Source: Streptomyces sp. WZ.A104 (GTDB lineage Bacteria; Actinomycetota; Actinomycetes; Streptomycetales; Streptomycetaceae). Taken from it: a stretch of DNA of 64,000 nt. Of this stretch, positions 33,385 to 41,495 are shown in pieces. A model generated the notes under the pieces. That model searched no databases. It saw nothing but the letters and a program-made list of their open reading frames with translations, and was not told the origin of the DNA. The position numbers and the translations under genes were made by a program. How positions within the stretch are numbered: the first letter of the stretch is position 1; every line of letters starts with the position of its first letter. The stretch is taken from positions 1 through 64,000 of the forward strand of contig NZ_NWVL01000032.1 of assembly GCF_002382885.1 (NCBI RefSeq). Direction: 5' to 3'.

Positions 33385-34803
33385 GTGACGTCCCGTACCC
33401 CGCGCGACTCCAGGCTGCGACTTGTCCGCCCGCGACCCCTTGCCACCGCCCGCAAGGCCGTGACCACCCGGCGCACCAGGCCGGCCCCGCGGCCGCCCGA
33501 GGGCACCCCGCCGCGCACGGAACTGGCCCACCAGGCCAGGGCGGTGCTCGCCGACGCCGTACGCATCGCCCACTGGGCCGCCGGTTCCCCGGGCCCCGGA
33601 ACCGCCGCCCCGCTCGCCGCCCTCGCCCCCGAACGGGCGGCCGCCGCCCTGGACCTCTCCCCGGCGCAGGTACGAGCGGGCTGGGACCGGGCCCGGCTGG
33701 CCGGGCTGATCGAGCTGCACGGCGACACCGCCCGCCCCGGCTGGCGGCTGCGGGCCTGGGACCGGGACGACTCCGCCGTGCTCCGCGGCTGGGTGGCGCT
33801 CTTCGACGCCTGGTCGCTCGTCCACCCCGCTCCCGAGGGCATCGAGGCCGGTGCGGTCGCCGAAGCCGTCGAGGCCGTGCCCCAGGTGCTCTCCCTCCTC
33901 CAGCTCTCCGCCGGCCCCGTCGCCGTCCCCGCCCTCCTGGACCTCCTCGGCCAGCGCGTCGCCGAACTCCAGGAGGAGCGCTGCGAAGTGCCCCTCGGCC
34001 CCGGCAGAACGGCCACACTCGCCGCCCCGGGCGTCCAGGCCCCCGCCGATACCGCCACCGGCCCCGCCCGCGGCGCCGGGGAACTCAACGCCCTGCTGCT
34101 CGACTGGGCCCTGGAAGGCCTCGCCGCCGTCGGCGCGCTGACCCTCGGCAACGGGCACGCCACCCTCACCCCGCTCGGCAACTGGGCGGTCTGGGTCAAG
34201 CTGGAGCAGATCTGCGTGGCCGCCCAGAGCCCCGCCGGGAACATCGAGCAGGCCGCCGCCGACATGCTCCTCGGCTGCGCCCGGCTCACCCCCGGACCGG
34301 CCCGCGACGAATACCGCGCCTGGCTCGCCGCCCGTACGGTCGGCACCGCCGTCGCCGAACTGCTGGCCGTCGCCCGGGGCGAGGACGCGCTGCTGCGCGG
34401 ACTGGCCTTCGAGGCACTGCGGGTCGTCGGCGCCCCCGCCGAACCCGAGGTCCGGGCCGTGCTCGCCGAAGCCTCGCTGCGCCCCTACGCGCTGCTCTGG
34501 CTCGCCGAGTACGAGGGCAACGACCCCGACGACGCCCAGGACGTCCTCAGCCGGGAGGAGGCCACCTGGCTCTGGGTCGACACCGCAGCCGCCGTCGCCG
34601 ACCACGGCGAGACCGGGCTCCTGGTGCGCCACCTCGACTCCGCCGTCCAGGGCACCATCCCGGCGCTGCTCGACGAGGTCAGGGCCGTCGGCCACCCGCG
34701 CACCGTGCAGGTCCTGGTCGCGCTGGCCGCCGCACACCCGGACCCGGCCCTGGCCAAGGCGGTCCGCCGGGCCGCCTTCCAGGTCCACACCGGCGGCGCC
34801 TGA
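33385..34803 (+). CDS. Large hypothetical protein with HEAT-like C-terminal part
   Basis: A 472-residue protein of unknown function. After a basic N-terminus (about 40 residues) comes an alpha-helical region with a winged-helix feel (ALDLSPAQVRAGWDRARLAGLIEL), and the final 170 residues form regular helical pairs (LLRGLAFEALRVVGAPAEPE, GTIPALLDEVRAVGHPRTVQ) that resemble HEAT/Armadillo repeats. No catalytic motif, signal peptide or membrane helix. GTG 33385 chosen as the first start after the preceding gene that keeps good codon use. Likely a scaffold or regulator; not recognised. Confidence 0.7.
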   Translation: MTSRTPRDSRLRLVRPRPLATARKAVTTRRTRPAPRPPEGTPPRTELAHQARAVLADAVRIAHWAAGSPGPGTAAPLAALAPERAAAALDLSPAQVRAGWDRARLAGLIELHGDTARPGWRLRAWDRDDSAVLRGWVALFDAWSLVHPAPEGIEAGAVAEAVEAVPQVLSLLQLSAGPVAVPALLDLLGQRVAELQEERCEVPLGPGRTATLAAPGVQAPADTATGPARGAGELNALLLDWALEGLAAVGALTLGNGHATLTPLGNWAVWVKLEQICVAAQSPAGNIEQAAADMLLGCARLTPGPARDEYRAWLAARTVGTAVAELLAVARGEDALLRGLAFEALRVVGAPAEPEVRAVLAEASLRPYALLWLAEYEGNDPDDAQDVLSREEATWLWVDTAAAVADHGETGLLVRHLDSAVQGTIPALLDEVRAVGHPRTVQVLVALAAAHPDPALAKAVRRAAFQVHTGGA

Positions 34804-34828
34804 TCCCCGCGCCGCCGGGGCCCGCCGC

Positions 34829-35242
34829 TCAGCCGGCGGACCCCGGGGCGTACGTCCCGAAGCTCCACACATTGCCCTCCGCGTCCCGGGCCATGTAGTC
34901 CCGGGAACCGTAGTCCTGGTCGGTCGGCTCCATCAGGATCTCGACGCCGAAATCCTTGGCCCGGGCGTAGTGCTCGTCCACCTCGTCGACCACCACGTAG
35001 ACCCCCGCCGGGCCCGCGCCCGCCATCGCCCGCGCGAACGCGCCGTCACCCCCCTTGGAGCCGAGCATCACCCTGCCGTTGCCGCAGGACAGCTCGGCGT
35101 GCAGCACACTGCCGTTCTCGCCCTCGTAGACCGCTTCCTCGGTGAAACCGAGGCCCTGCGTCAGCGTCCTGATCGCCGCCTTCGCGTCGTCGTACAGAAT
35201 CGTCGGGTAGATCGTCGGAACCCCGCTCGCCGCGCCTGCCAT
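34829..35242 (-). CDS. VOC/glyoxalase-superfamily protein
   Basis: A 137-residue single-domain protein of the vicinal-oxygen-chelate superfamily (PhnB/YcfA-like): TIYPTILYDDAKAAIRTLTQGLGF, GVYVVVDEVDEHYARAKDFGVEIL, and the end RDYMARDAEGNVWSFGTY. Some metal-ligand positions of glyoxalase I are not conserved, so it may be a binding protein or a different enzyme. ATG 35242 has GAGGTGAG at good spacing; an earlier ATG at 35263 has none. Confidence 0.85.
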   Translation of the reverse strand: MAGAASGVPTIYPTILYDDAKAAIRTLTQGLGFTEEAVYEGENGSVLHAELSCGNGRVMLGSKGGDGAFARAMAGAGPAGVYVVVDEVDEHYARAKDFGVEILMEPTDQDYGSRDYMARDAEGNVWSFGTYAPGSAG

Positions 35243-35359
35243 GGCACTCACCTCTTCTGACATCCGTTTGCCGCACCGCGTGCTGTGATCTGCGTCTCAG
35301 TCTTCCACCGGGCACTGACAATGCCCTCCTGAGGCAGGTCCGAAGAAGATCTGCGCAGG

Positions 35360-36250
35360 TCAGGTGAAGGTGTCGCACTGTGCCATGTCCCCGGTCCTGA
35401 GCCCCGTGGAGAACCACTGCTGCCGCTGCGCGGCCGAGCCGTGCGTCCAGGACTCCGGCGTGACCCGCCCCTGGTACCGCTCCTGGATCCGGTCGTCCCC
35501 GACCGCCGCCGCCGCGTCCAGGCCGTCCCGGATGTCCGCCCGGGTCAGCTCGGTGACCAGCGGCCGCCCGGTCGACTCGTCCGGCGTCGTCGTCGCGTGG
35601 TGCGCCCAGACCCCGGCGTAGCAGTCGGCCTGGAGCTCCACCCTCACCGCGTTGCTGTCCGCGCCCTGCCGCCCGTCCTGAGACCGGCTCAGCGTGCCCG
35701 TCTGGTTCTGCACATGGTGGCCGTACTCGTGCGCCACCACATACGCCTGGGCGAACGGCCCGCCGCTGGAGCCGAACTTCGTCCGCAGGTCGTCGAAGAA
35801 GCCCAGGTCCAGATAGACCCTGCGGTCACCCGGGCAGTAGAACGGCCCCACCGCCGAGGTCGCCGCCCCGCACGCGGTGCCCACCCGCTCGCTGAACAGG
35901 ACCGTCCGCGCGTCCCCGTACGTACCGCCGCGCCGCTGGAACTCCTGGCGCCAGAAGTCCTGCACGCTGTTGACCACCGCCACCGTCCGGCAGTCGTCCC
36001 GCCTGTTCGCGTCCTGGCCCTTCAGGCAGCTCTGCCGCACCTGGGCGGCGGACGACGAGCTCGTCGTGGGGTCGGAGCCGTCCGAGGTGAGCCCGAGCTG
36101 ATCCGGCCCGACACCGAAGAGCAGCCCCAGGATCAGGGCGATCACCCCGGCGATGCCCCCGCCCACGGTGGCCCTCCCGCCCGGGATCCGGCTGCCGCGC
36201 ACGTCCTGGACCTCGGACGTGTCCAGATCGGCGTCGTCGTCGAACCGCAC
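35360..36250 (-). CDS. Neutral zinc metallopeptidase, YpfJ family
   Basis: A 296-residue membrane-anchored protein. The N-terminal cytoplasmic 30 residues precede one transmembrane helix (GGGIAGVIALILGLLFGVG), placing the rest outside. Zinc-protease motifs are VVAHEYGHHVQNQTG (HExxH) and VRVELQADCYAGVW with a downstream Glu/Asp; GPFYCPGDRRVYLDLGFF is typical of the family (DUF2342/YpfJ). GTG 36250 is the only suitable start. Physiological substrate unknown. Confidence 0.92.
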   Translation of the reverse strand: MRFDDDADLDTSEVQDVRGSRIPGGRATVGGGIAGVIALILGLLFGVGPDQLGLTSDGSDPTTSSSSAAQVRQSCLKGQDANRRDDCRTVAVVNSVQDFWRQEFQRRGGTYGDARTVLFSERVGTACGAATSAVGPFYCPGDRRVYLDLGFFDDLRTKFGSSGGPFAQAYVVAHEYGHHVQNQTGTLSRSQDGRQGADSNAVRVELQADCYAGVWAHHATTTPDESTGRPLVTELTRADIRDGLDAAAAVGDDRIQERYQGRVTPESWTHGSAAQRQQWFSTGLRTGDMAQCDTFT

Positions 36251-36355
36251 GCTCGCACCACCCTCGCCTGGGGCGGGCGACGTGGTGCCGCCCTGCGCCG
36301 AGTATCGGACGGTTCATCCCGGCGGGCACGCGGAAAAGCAGTTGCACACCGCCAG

Positions 36356-36361
36356 TAGAAT
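36356..36361 (+). promoter_or_regulatory. -10 element for the ABC-F leader transcript
   Basis: TAGAAT, an almost perfect -10 hexamer, is followed by 7 bp and then the ATG of the seven-codon upstream ORF. This predicts transcription starting at that A, giving a leaderless upstream ORF. No strong -35 is seen. Confidence 0.55.
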
Positions 36362-36368
36362 GGGGCTC

Positions 36369-36392
36369 ATGGCCATTCTCCTTGTGCATTAG
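36369..36392 (+). CDS. Seven-codon upstream ORF before the ABC-F gene
   Basis: ATG-GCC-ATT-CTC-CTT-GTG-CAT-TAG encodes MAILLVH and sits 60 bp before the ABC-F start. It is probably translated from a leaderless mRNA because a -10 hexamer lies 7 bp upstream. Several ABC-F and other ribosome-protecting genes are controlled by ribosome stalling on short leader peptides, so an attenuation role is plausible. This is inference; no stalling motif is proven. Confidence 0.55.
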   Translation: MAILLVH

Positions 36393-36452
36393 CGGCGTCG
36401 AGAGACCTCCGCCCTCGTCCCTCCGCCGTCCATACTGCCCTGGAGTTTTTCC

Positions 36453-38051
36453 GTGATCACCGCCACCGGCATCGAGCTGCGCGCCGGCGCCCGCATCCTC
36501 ATCGAGTCCGCCTCCTTCCGCATCGCCAAGGGCGACCGCATCGGCCTGGTCGGCCGCAACGGCGCGGGCAAGACCACCCTCACCAAGTGCCTCGCGGGCG
36601 AGGGCGCCCCCGCGGGCGGCACCATCACCAAGTCCGGCGAGGTGGGCTACCTCCCGCAGGACCCGCGCACCGGCGACCTCGACGTCCTCGCCCGGGACCG
36701 CATCCTCTCCGCCCGCGGTCTCGACGAGATCCTGCGCAAGATGCACGAGAACGAGGACCGGATGGCGAACGGCAAGGGCGCCACCCGCGAGAAGGCGATG
36801 AAGAAGTACGAGCGCCTGGAGACGGAGTTCCTCACCAAGGGCGGGTACGCCGCCGAGGCCGAGGCCGCCACCATCGCCGCCGCGCTCAACCTCCCCGACC
36901 GGGTCCTCGGCCAGCCCCTGCACACCCTGTCCGGCGGCCAGCGCCGCCGTGTCGAGCTGGCCCGGATCCTCTTCTCGGACGCCGACACCCTGCTCCTGGA
37001 CGAGCCGACCAACCACCTCGACGCCGACTCGATCGTCTGGCTGCGCGACTACCTCAAGTCCTACCGCGGCGGCTTCATCGTGATCTCCCACGATGTCGAG
37101 CTGGTCGAGACGGTCGTCAACAAGGTGTTCTACCTCGACGCCAACCGCTCGCAGATCGACGTCTACAACATGGGCTGGAAGCTCTACCAGCAGCAGCGTG
37201 AGGCCGACGAGAAGCGCCGCAAGCGCGAGCGCCAGAACGCCGAGAAGAAGGCCGCCGCCCTCAACTCGCAGGCCGACAAGATGCGCGCGAAGGCCACCAA
37301 GACCGTCGCCGCCCAGAACATGGCCAAGCGCGCCGACCGGCTGCTGGCCGGTCTGGAGGCCGTCCGGGTCTCCGACAAGGTCGCCAAGCTGCGCTTCCCC
37401 GAGCCCTCGCCCTGCGGCAAGACCCCGCTGATGGCCGAGGGCCTGTCCAAGTCGTACGGCTCGCTGGAGATCTTCACCGACGTCGACCTCGCCATCGACA
37501 AGGGCTCCCGTGTCGTCATCCTCGGCCTCAACGGCGCGGGCAAGACGACGCTGCTGCGCCTGCTCGGCGGCGCCGAGAAGCCCGACACCGGCCAGATCAT
37601 CCAGGGCCACGGGCTCAAGCTCGGGTACTACGCCCAGGAGCACGAGACCCTCGACCCCGAGCGCACCGTCCTGGAGAACATGCGCTCCGCCGCCCCCGAC
37701 CTCGACCTGGTGGAGGTCCGCAAGACGCTGGGGTCCTTCCTCTTCTCCGGTGACGACGTCGACAAGCCCGCGGGTGTGCTCTCCGGCGGTGAGAAGACCC
37801 GGCTCGCGCTCGCGACCCTGGTCGTCTCCTCCGCCAACGTGCTGCTGCTCGACGAGCCGACGAACAACCTCGACCCCGCCAGCCGCGAGGAGATCCTCGG
37901 CGCGCTGCGCACCTACAAGGGCGCGGTCGTCCTCGTCACCCACGACGAGGGCGCGGTCGAGGCCCTCCAGCCGGAGCGCATCATCCTGCTCCCGGACGGC
38001 GTCGAGGACCTCTGGGGTGCCGACTACCGGGACCTCGTCGCCCTCGCCTGA
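36453..38051 (+). CDS. ABC-F family ATPase
   Basis: A 532-residue soluble protein with two ABC domains and no membrane segments, as in translation factors and ribosome-protection proteins. Domain 1: Walker A GRNGAGKTT (about residue 37), signature LSGGQRRRVELAR, DEPTNHLD. A charged coiled-coil linker (about 240-300, QQQREADEKRRKRERQNAEKK) leads to domain 2: GLNGAGKTT, LSGGEKTRLALA, DEPTNNLD. GTG 36453 has GGAG 7 bp upstream. It could act on ribosomes (EttA-like) or confer antibiotic resistance; the class is not decided. Short upstream ORF may regulate it. Confidence 0.93.
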   Translation: MITATGIELRAGARILIESASFRIAKGDRIGLVGRNGAGKTTLTKCLAGEGAPAGGTITKSGEVGYLPQDPRTGDLDVLARDRILSARGLDEILRKMHENEDRMANGKGATREKAMKKYERLETEFLTKGGYAAEAEAATIAAALNLPDRVLGQPLHTLSGGQRRRVELARILFSDADTLLLDEPTNHLDADSIVWLRDYLKSYRGGFIVISHDVELVETVVNKVFYLDANRSQIDVYNMGWKLYQQQREADEKRRKRERQNAEKKAAALNSQADKMRAKATKTVAAQNMAKRADRLLAGLEAVRVSDKVAKLRFPEPSPCGKTPLMAEGLSKSYGSLEIFTDVDLAIDKGSRVVILGLNGAGKTTLLRLLGGAEKPDTGQIIQGHGLKLGYYAQEHETLDPERTVLENMRSAAPDLDLVEVRKTLGSFLFSGDDVDKPAGVLSGGEKTRLALATLVVSSANVLLLDEPTNNLDPASREEILGALRTYKGAVVLVTHDEGAVEALQPERIILLPDGVEDLWGADYRDLVALA

Positions 38052-38336
38052 TCCACCGGGGATAGATCATTCGGCCTACGCGTGATCCATCATCTGCGTG
38101 AGGGCGTCTCGTACTCCGGTGGTGCGCCGGGCGCTCACTCGCTGTGCGCCCCCTTTTCGGCCGCTGTTCCCCGTACGGCCCTGACCTGGAAGTTCTTCCT
38201 CCGGTCGGGGCCGTACGCCCTCGTGCACCCCTCGGAATAAGGGATTCCGTTCGTGTCGGCGTGCTCTTTGCCCGGAAATCCGGTCGCATCGACCTTGCCG
38301 AATGGGTGGCCAGGAAGCGCGAGAGGGGTGATCATG
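38050..38336. promoter_or_regulatory. GATC-rich upstream region of gbn
   Basis: Three GATC tetramers at 38050-38053, 38065-38068 and 38084-38087 lie within 38 bp. A perfect GATCATG at 38330-38336, 36 bp upstream of the gbn start, equals the recognition core I recall for the encoded GATC-binding protein. This suggests autoregulation. The region (38052-38371) has no other gene; it also contains the ABC-F terminator. Confidence 0.5.
38172..38217 (+). terminator. Terminator-like hairpin after the ABC-F gene
   Basis: Arms CGTACGGCCC (38172-38181) and GGGCCGTACG (38208-38217) pair perfectly, extended by a partial TGACC/GGTCG pairing, around an A/T-richer loop. It lies 120 bp past the ABC-F stop and before gbn. 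Confidence 0.7.
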
Positions 38337-38371
38337 AGAGTCCAGAGCGCACTTCCCATGAGGAGGCACGG

Positions 38372-38593
38372 GTGGCCGAGACTCTGAAGAAGGGCAGCCG
38401 GGTGACCGGCGCCGCGCGTGACAAGCTCGCGGCAGACCTGAAGAAGAAGTACGACTCCGGTGCGAGCATCCGGGCGCTGGCCGAGGAAACGGGCCGCTCC
38501 TACGGGTTCGTCCACCGGATGCTCAGTGAGTCCGGAGTGACGCTGCGAGGACGCGGCGGCGCGACACGGGGCAAGAAGGCCGCTTCGGCCTGA
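38372..38593 (+). CDS. gbn: Small GATC-binding nucleoid-associated protein
   Basis: A 73-residue basic protein with a single helix-turn-helix (YDSGASIRALAEETGRSYGF) flanked by Lys/Arg-rich ends. It is nearly the same as S. coelicolor SCO1839, described as Gbn, a GATC-binding nucleoid-associated protein that influences sporulation timing (from memory of the literature). GTG 38372 with AGGAGG five bases upstream. GATC clusters upstream suggest it controls its own gene. Confidence 0.88.
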   Translation: MAETLKKGSRVTGAARDKLAADLKKKYDSGASIRALAEETGRSYGFVHRMLSESGVTLRGRGGATRGKKAASA

Positions 38594-38738
38594 GGGCCGC
38601 AGGCGTCCTGAGGTCCGAAGTCTCCGGGGCTCAACGGAATTCGAGGTGGCCACCCGGCTGACCGCGAGGTCGTCCGGGTGGTTACTGTTCAGTCACTTAG
38701 TTCTGAGTGCTGACTGCACCCCGATCCGGAGGCGCCCC

Positions 38739-39530
38739 ATGACCTCGCTCGACACGGTGTTCGACAAGGACGGTGTACGGCTCACTGTCGATGACGCCAT
38801 CGCCACGGTGACGCTCACCAACCCGGCCAAGCGCAACGCTCAGTCTCCCGCTCTGTGGCGGGCGTTGACCGAGGCCGGACGGGTGCTGCCCGGCACGGTG
38901 CGGGTCGTGGTGCTCCGCGGCGAGGGCAAGTCCTTCTCCGCGGGCCTCGACCGGCAGGCGTTCACGCCCGAGGGCTTCGACGGCGAGCCGTCGTTCCTCG
39001 ACATGGCGCGCGGCCCCGAGGCCGAGCTCGACGCGACCATCGCCGAGTACCAGGAAGCGTTCACCTGGTGGCGTCGCAACGACATCGTGTCGATCGCGAC
39101 GGTCCAGGGACACGCCATCGGGGCCGGCTTCCAGCTCGCCCTCGCCTGCGACCTGCGGATCGTTGCCGAGGACGTGCAGTTCGCCATGCGCGAGACCAGT
39201 CTCGGTCTCGTTCCCGACCTCACGGGTACCCACCCCCTGGTGCACCTCGTGGGGTATGCCCGCGCGCTCGAAATCTGTGCCACCGGCCGCTTCGTGCACG
39301 CCGAGGAGGCCGAGCGCACCGGTCTCGCCAATCTCGTGGTCCCCGCCGACCAGCTCGATGCCGCCGCACGTGATCTGGCCGCCGCCCTGGTGGCTGCCCC
39401 CCGCGACGCCGTCGTCGAGACCAAGGCGCTCCTCGGCGGTGCGCTCTCGCGTGACTACGAGGAGCAGCGCGTCGCCGAGCGCGCCGCCCAGGGCCGCAGG
39501 CTCCGCGATCTGGCGGGCATCACCGACTGA
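38739..39530 (+). CDS. Enoyl-CoA hydratase/isomerase family protein
   Basis: A 263-residue crotonase-fold enzyme. Oxyanion-hole segments are GEGKSFSAGLDRQAF (about residue 65) and the acidic-region VQGHAIGAGFQLALACDLRIVAEDVQFAM; both are typical of enoyl-CoA hydratases. Catalytic Glu residues are partly conserved (MRETSLGLVPDLTG), so it might be an isomerase or hydrolase instead. ATG 38739 has GGAGG 6 bp upstream. Stand-alone gene with a strong terminator downstream. Confidence 0.92.
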   Translation: MTSLDTVFDKDGVRLTVDDAIATVTLTNPAKRNAQSPALWRALTEAGRVLPGTVRVVVLRGEGKSFSAGLDRQAFTPEGFDGEPSFLDMARGPEAELDATIAEYQEAFTWWRRNDIVSIATVQGHAIGAGFQLALACDLRIVAEDVQFAMRETSLGLVPDLTGTHPLVHLVGYARALEICATGRFVHAEEAERTGLANLVVPADQLDAAARDLAAALVAAPRDAVVETKALLGGALSRDYEEQRVAERAAQGRRLRDLAGITD

Positions 39531-39590
39531 CGCGCCCACCGGCGCACCGGCCGACACACCCACCCACCGGCGCACCGACCGACGCACCCA

Positions 39591-39627
39591 CCGGCTGTCG
39601 GCGCCCTGTCGGCGCGCCGACAGCCGG
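39591..39627. terminator. Bidirectional terminator between convergent genes
   Basis: Perfect 14-bp arms, CCGGCTGTCGGCGC and its complement, with a 9-nt loop. The preceding 39531-39590 carries repeats of CACCGGCGCACCG/CCGACRCACCCA. It ends both the enoyl-CoA hydratase gene and the convergent minus-strand gene. Confidence 0.8.
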
Positions 39628-39641
39628 GCCGGGCCACGGGT

Positions 39642-40346
39642 TCAGCTTCCGGGGCCCGGCTCCACCACGTCCGTGACCACCACGGTCACGAGCTGCCGGT
39701 CCTCCAGGGCCGCCGCCACCGCCGTACGCACCGACCGGGCCACATCCAGCGCCCGGCGGTCCGCGGCCGTCGCCACCTCGATCCGTACGTGGTCCCGGGC
39801 GGTGTGCACCGCCCGGCCCAGGGCCCTGGTCAGCGAGACGACGCCCGGAGCCCGGGCGGCCGCGGCGGCCACCGGCCCGTCCGCCTCCGTGAGGGGGGCC
39901 GCAGGCGCGGCCGCCGTCACCTGATCGGGCGCATCCTCGTCGAACAATGCCGTCACTCTCAGATCCACCTCGGCGATCTCCAGCCCCAGCCGGGCGGCCG
40001 CCGCCGTGATCAGCACCTCGCGCAGCGCCGCCGCGGCATCGGGCAGCGGCCGGTCCACGACGGCCGAGAACTCCGCCTCGATCCGCAGGCGCCGGGACGG
40101 CAGCGCGTTCGCCGGAGCCGGAGGTGCTCCTTCCCCCTCCCGTTCCTCCGCCGAGCCGATCCGTAGCTTCCCCAGCACGGTCCCGGGCACGGCCGCCGCC
40201 CCGCGCAGCACCGAGGCCGCCGCCGTCTCCACGATCCACGCGCCGTCCGCCGGGCCGCCCAGTGGCAGCAGTCTGCCCAGACCCAGCCTTTGCCGTACCG
40301 CAGCGGTCCGTCCGTCGGCCCTCTGCGGGCTCCGCGCCGTAGTCAT
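39642..40346 (-). CDS. Uncharacterised protein divergent from the Asp23 cluster
   Basis: A 234-residue protein, Ala-rich, with two repeated-looking alpha/beta halves (LRIEAEFSAVVDRPLPDAAAALREV and DHVRIEVATAADRRALDVARSVRTAV). Each half has the alternating strand/helix pattern of Asp23/Gls24 proteins, whose DNA-cluster lies just across the divergent promoter; family membership is not certain. In databases such proteins carry odd names (nucleopolyhedrovirus P10 family). Start ATG 40346. No signal or membrane segment. Probably works with the divergent envelope-stress operon; inferred from context. Confidence 0.7.
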   Translation of the reverse strand: MTTARSPQRADGRTAAVRQRLGLGRLLPLGGPADGAWIVETAAASVLRGAAAVPGTVLGKLRIGSAEEREGEGAPPAPANALPSRRLRIEAEFSAVVDRPLPDAAAALREVLITAAAARLGLEIAEVDLRVTALFDEDAPDQVTAAAPAAPLTEADGPVAAAAARAPGVVSLTRALGRAVHTARDHVRIEVATAADRRALDVARSVRTAVAAALEDRQLVTVVVTDVVEPGPGS

Positions 40347-40441
40347 CACCCCAGCCTGCCGCATCCATGGCGCGGAATGGGGAAAGCGCACTTAACGTGG
40401 GCAAGGAAGTCCAACCCTGCCCCCCGAAGGGAAGAGCGGCG

Positions 40442-40903
40442 ATGACTGACACCTCTCAGCGCACCAACCCCGACAGCGACAAGGCCCTCGGCAAGCGCGG
40501 CGGCGGCGCCCCCGGCACCCGGGGCCGCACGACCATAGCCGACGGCGTCGTCGAGAAGGTCGCCGGAATGGCGGCCCGCGATGTGGTCGGAGTCCACGCG
40601 ATGGGCAGCGGCCTGTCGCGCACGTTCGGCGCGGTCCGGGACCGGGTACCCGGCGGCGGCAAGTCCGTCACCCGTGGAGTGAAGGCCGAGGTCGGCGAGT
40701 CCCAGGCGGCCCTGGACCTGGAGATCGTCGTCGACTACGGCGTCGCGATCCTGGACGTGGCCCGCGACGTACGGGAGAACGTCGTCGCCGCGGTGGAGCG
40801 GATGACCGGCCTCGAAGTCGTCGAAGTGAACATCGCGGTCAGCGACGTCAAGCTGCCCGACGAGGAGGACGACGAGGACGAGTCAACGCAGCGCGTCCAG
40901 TAG
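40442..40903 (+). CDS. Asp23/Gls24 family envelope-stress protein
   Basis: A 153-residue protein with the conserved Asp23 core (TTIADGVVEKVAGMAARDVVGVHAMGSG) followed by VDYGVAILDVARDVRENVVAAVERMTGLEVVEVNIAVSDVKLP. The N-terminus is a 40-residue polar tail and the C-terminus is highly acidic (EEDDEDESTQ). Asp23 proteins form membrane-associated assemblies anchored by AmaP; the same operon encodes an AmaP homologue. ATG 40442 after GGGAAGAG. First gene of a five-gene unit. Confidence 0.93.
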   Translation: MTDTSQRTNPDSDKALGKRGGGAPGTRGRTTIADGVVEKVAGMAARDVVGVHAMGSGLSRTFGAVRDRVPGGGKSVTRGVKAEVGESQAALDLEIVVDYGVAILDVARDVRENVVAAVERMTGLEVVEVNIAVSDVKLPDEEDDEDESTQRVQ

Positions 40904-40959
40904 CTCTCCCGCGTTCTCCGCCGAGAGACACCCCGCGACAAGGCAGTTGAGGAGTCACG

Positions 40960-41151
40960 ATGAGCATGGCTGTGGTCGGTCTGCTGGCCGGCATGGCGCT
41001 CGGTTTCGCCGGGTACTTCGGCGGATTCGGAGCCTTCGTACTGGTGGCCGCACTGGGCGCGATCGGCTTCATCGCCGGTCGGTTCATGGACGGCGACCTG
41101 GAACCCGGCGACTTCTTCCGGAGTCGCGAGCGCGGCGACCGACGGCGGTGA
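40960..41151 (+). CDS. Small membrane protein, DUF2273-like
   Basis: A 63-residue protein with two close hydrophobic segments (MAVVGLLAGMALGFAGYFGGF and AFVLVAALGAIGFIAGRFM) and a basic end RSRERGDRRR. It matches the small DUF2273-type membrane proteins that accompany Asp23/AmaP in Gram-positive bacteria. GAGGAG lies 7 bp before ATG 40960. Its stop overlaps the start of the next gene by 4 bp. Confidence 0.85.
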   Translation: MSMAVVGLLAGMALGFAGYFGGFGAFVLVAALGAIGFIAGRFMDGDLEPGDFFRSRERGDRRR

Positions 41152-41495
41152 CGGCGGTGACCGGGCGGGTCGCCGCCGCCGAACGGGGCGAGACCCGGAT
41201 CGCTGACCGGGTCGTCGCCAAGATCGCCGCCCAGGCGGCGAAGGAGGCCGTCGGCGATCCGCCCCAGGACGGGGAGTCCCCCCGCGCCACGGTCACCGTG
41301 CACCGCGACGCCGCCCGGGTCCGGGTCAGCCTGGAGCTCGGCTACCCCTGCGACATCGGCCGCCAGTGCGGCGCGGTGCGCCGCCGGGTCGCCCAGCGGG
41401 TCAAGGCGCTGGCCGGCATGGAGGTGCCCGAGGTGGCCGTGCAGGTCGAGCGGTTGCACCCGGTGGCGAGCGGAGCACAGGGGAGAATCCGATGA
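41148..41495 (+). CDS. Second Asp23/Gls24-family protein
   Basis: A 115-residue, shorter Asp23-like protein: ETRIADRVVAKIAAQAAKEAVG, then VTVHRDAARVRVSLELGYPC and RRRVAQRVKALAGMEVPEVAVQVERLHP. It lacks the acidic tail of the first paralogue. GTG 41148 overlaps the preceding stop by 4 bp and its own stop overlaps the next gene, so it is part of a translationally coupled chain. Two Asp23 paralogues may form mixed assemblies. Confidence 0.85.
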   Translation: MTAVTGRVAAAERGETRIADRVVAKIAAQAAKEAVGDPPQDGESPRATVTVHRDAARVRVSLELGYPCDIGRQCGAVRRRVAQRVKALAGMEVPEVAVQVERLHPVASGAQGRIR

